7,730 nucleotides of DNA, taken from contig JABSPC010000263.1 in the NCBI GenBank assembly GCA_013215515.1, forward strand, positions 1 to 7,730, in the 5' to 3' direction. Below, in pieces: positions 7,124 through 7,730 of this stretch (positions are counted from its first letter, which is position 1; each line of letters starts with the position of its first letter). A program made the translations under genes and the position numbers. This DNA comes from Crocinitomicaceae bacterium. GTDB taxonomy: Bacteria > Bacteroidota > Bacteroidia > Flavobacteriales_D > Crocinitomicaceae. The notes under the pieces are model-generated. The model had not been told where the DNA came from. It did not search any database and worked only from the letters and a program-made list of their open reading frames with translations.

Positions 7124-7555
7124 ATGAAAACGATAGGAATTGACATTTCGAAATTGACATTCATTGTGTACAATGAAGAGTTACGTCATGAGAAATTCAG
7201 CAATGACAAAGCAGGCTTTAAAGAGTTGAAAAAATTATTGAGCAAAGAAGATTATTGTGTTATGGAGGCCACGGGCTGTTACCACATTCAATTGGCCAAT
7301 TACTTATTTGAAAAGAGGTTTAAGGTTAGTGTTGCAAACCCTTTGGTGGTGAAATGTTTTATTCAAATCAAGCAACAAAAGGTGAAAACCGATAAGCACG
7401 ATGCTCGAATGATTTCATTGTATGGCGAAGAACAAAAACCAAAATTATGGGGGCATGAACCAGTCATGGTCGGAAGAAATTCCGACCATTTTTTATATCT
7501 TAAAATAGAGGTCTGGATTCCCTCCACAATGCACTACAATCATAGCTATAGCTAA
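7124..7555 (+). pseudogene. IS110-family DEDD transposase, truncated by another IS
   Basis: The first 113 codons match the N-terminal RuvC-like catalytic domain of IS110 recombinases. The four acidic residues are D7 (GIDISK), E48 (VMEATG), D90 and D93 (KTDKHDA). Family-like text runs to QKPKLWGHEP, about 7462. The remaining 30 codons, to the TAA at 7553, are unrelated and largely antisense to the IS4 transposase. A normal IS110 transposase is about 300-340 residues, so the whole C-terminal Tnp domain with its catalytic serine is missing. The ATG at 7124 is chosen because MKTIGIDISK is the usual family N-terminus; the upstream GTG at 7064 lies in a predicted hairpin loop and adds unrelated residues. 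It is presumed inactive. Confidence 0.85.
7466..7494 (+). terminator. Hairpin with T-run at the IS4 element edge
   Basis: ATGGTCGGAA (7466-7475) pairs perfectly with TTCCGACCAT (7480-7489) across a GAAA tetraloop (7476-7479), followed by TTTTT (7490-7494) on the plus strand. As a plus-strand intrinsic terminator it would stop transcription arriving from the IS110 side before it runs antisense through the IS4 transposase. The minus-strand transcript has no T-run after the stem, so it is a poor terminator for the transposase itself. Confidence 0.65.
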
Positions 7556-7730
7556 ATCCCTGATTTCCATTGAGAATCGTCTTTTGGCAATTTTGTAGCC
7601 AATGTTGTTTGCTTTCTTATATACAAGTACCAACATTGCTACAATCAAGGTCATGTATAGCATTACTTGTATGCCATTTTTGTTTAATGATACAAGATGA
7701 CTAACATTGAGTTCTTGCTTGATGAATCGA
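7493..7730 (-). CDS. IS4-family transposase, C-terminal 78 residues, partial at right edge
   Basis: The minus strand is open from the right edge to a TAA at 7493-7495. The product begins RFIKQELNVSHLVS, continues NGIQVMLYMTLIVAML, then KKANNIGYKIAKRRF and EIRDLAIAMIVVHCGGNP, and ends DLYFKI. This matches the remembered C-terminus of Bacteroidota IS4-family DDE transposases (DDE_Tnp_1), where the FIKQ Lys belongs to the YREK signature after the catalytic Glu. The start and the DDE residues lie beyond the window. Within the visible part the frame is intact and the stop is at the expected place, so this copy may be functional. Confidence 0.85.
   Translation of the reverse strand, partial: RFIKQELNVSHLVSLNKNGIQVMLYMTLIVAMLVLVYKKANNIGYKIAKRRFSMEIRDLAIAMIVVHCGGNPDLYFKI

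Larger units (their letters stand above)
7450..7730 (-). mobile_element. IS4-family insertion sequence, one end, inserted in the IS110 gene
   Basis: The IS110 reading frame loses family similarity between about 7448 and 7465. From 7493 onward the opposite strand encodes the C-terminus of an IS4-type transposase. The simplest reading is a nested insertion, with the element's other end and its target-site duplication outside the window. The exact terminal inverted repeat cannot be set without the other end. The boundary contains the hairpin at 7466-7489. Confidence 0.7.

Overview
The window looks like a piece of a Bacteroidota chromosome, most likely Flavobacteriales. The evidence is an AT-rich base composition, a giant SprB-type repeat protein ending in a type A type IX secretion (T9SS) sorting domain, genes without strong Shine-Dalgarno sites, and insertion-sequence (IS) types common in that phylum. 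The genus cannot be read from the sequence.

Layout, left to right. Positions 2-2884 (+) hold the C-terminal part of a secreted repeat adhesin. It has nine 78-residue repeats of exactly 234 bp each, two more divergent SprB-like modules, and a T9SS sorting domain. A strong intrinsic terminator follows at 2903-2937. Positions 2945-3421 (-) are the decayed remains of an IS5-superfamily transposase, recognisable in one frame despite three stop codons and a lost catalytic centre. Positions 3518-5862 (-) hold an intact two-gene signalling operon: a soluble three-PAS histidine kinase, then, 2 nt after its stop, a stand-alone receiver-domain response regulator. The adhesin and the operon converge on the IS relic.

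Positions 5863-7123 are a gene-poor accessory stretch. They contain a long imperfect hairpin (6000-6057), one unrecognised small ORF (6137-6481, -), and a structured segment (6962-7081) just ahead of an IS110-family transposase. That segment is where IS110-group elements are known to encode their bridge RNA. The IS110 gene (7124 onward, +) keeps its DEDD catalytic domain but is cut after about 110 codons, apparently by an IS4-family element. The C-terminal end of that element's transposase (7493-7730, -) runs off the right edge. A hairpin with a T-run (7466-7494) sits at the boundary and would stop transcription entering the IS4 element.

The kinase and regulator very probably form a cytoplasmic phosphorelay. 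No output domain or target gene is in view, and nothing links it functionally to the adhesin beyond proximity. No clearly new defence or metabolic system is visible. The best leads are the bridge-RNA candidate, the indel-free mosaic repeat array, and the unexplained hairpin upstream of the kinase.
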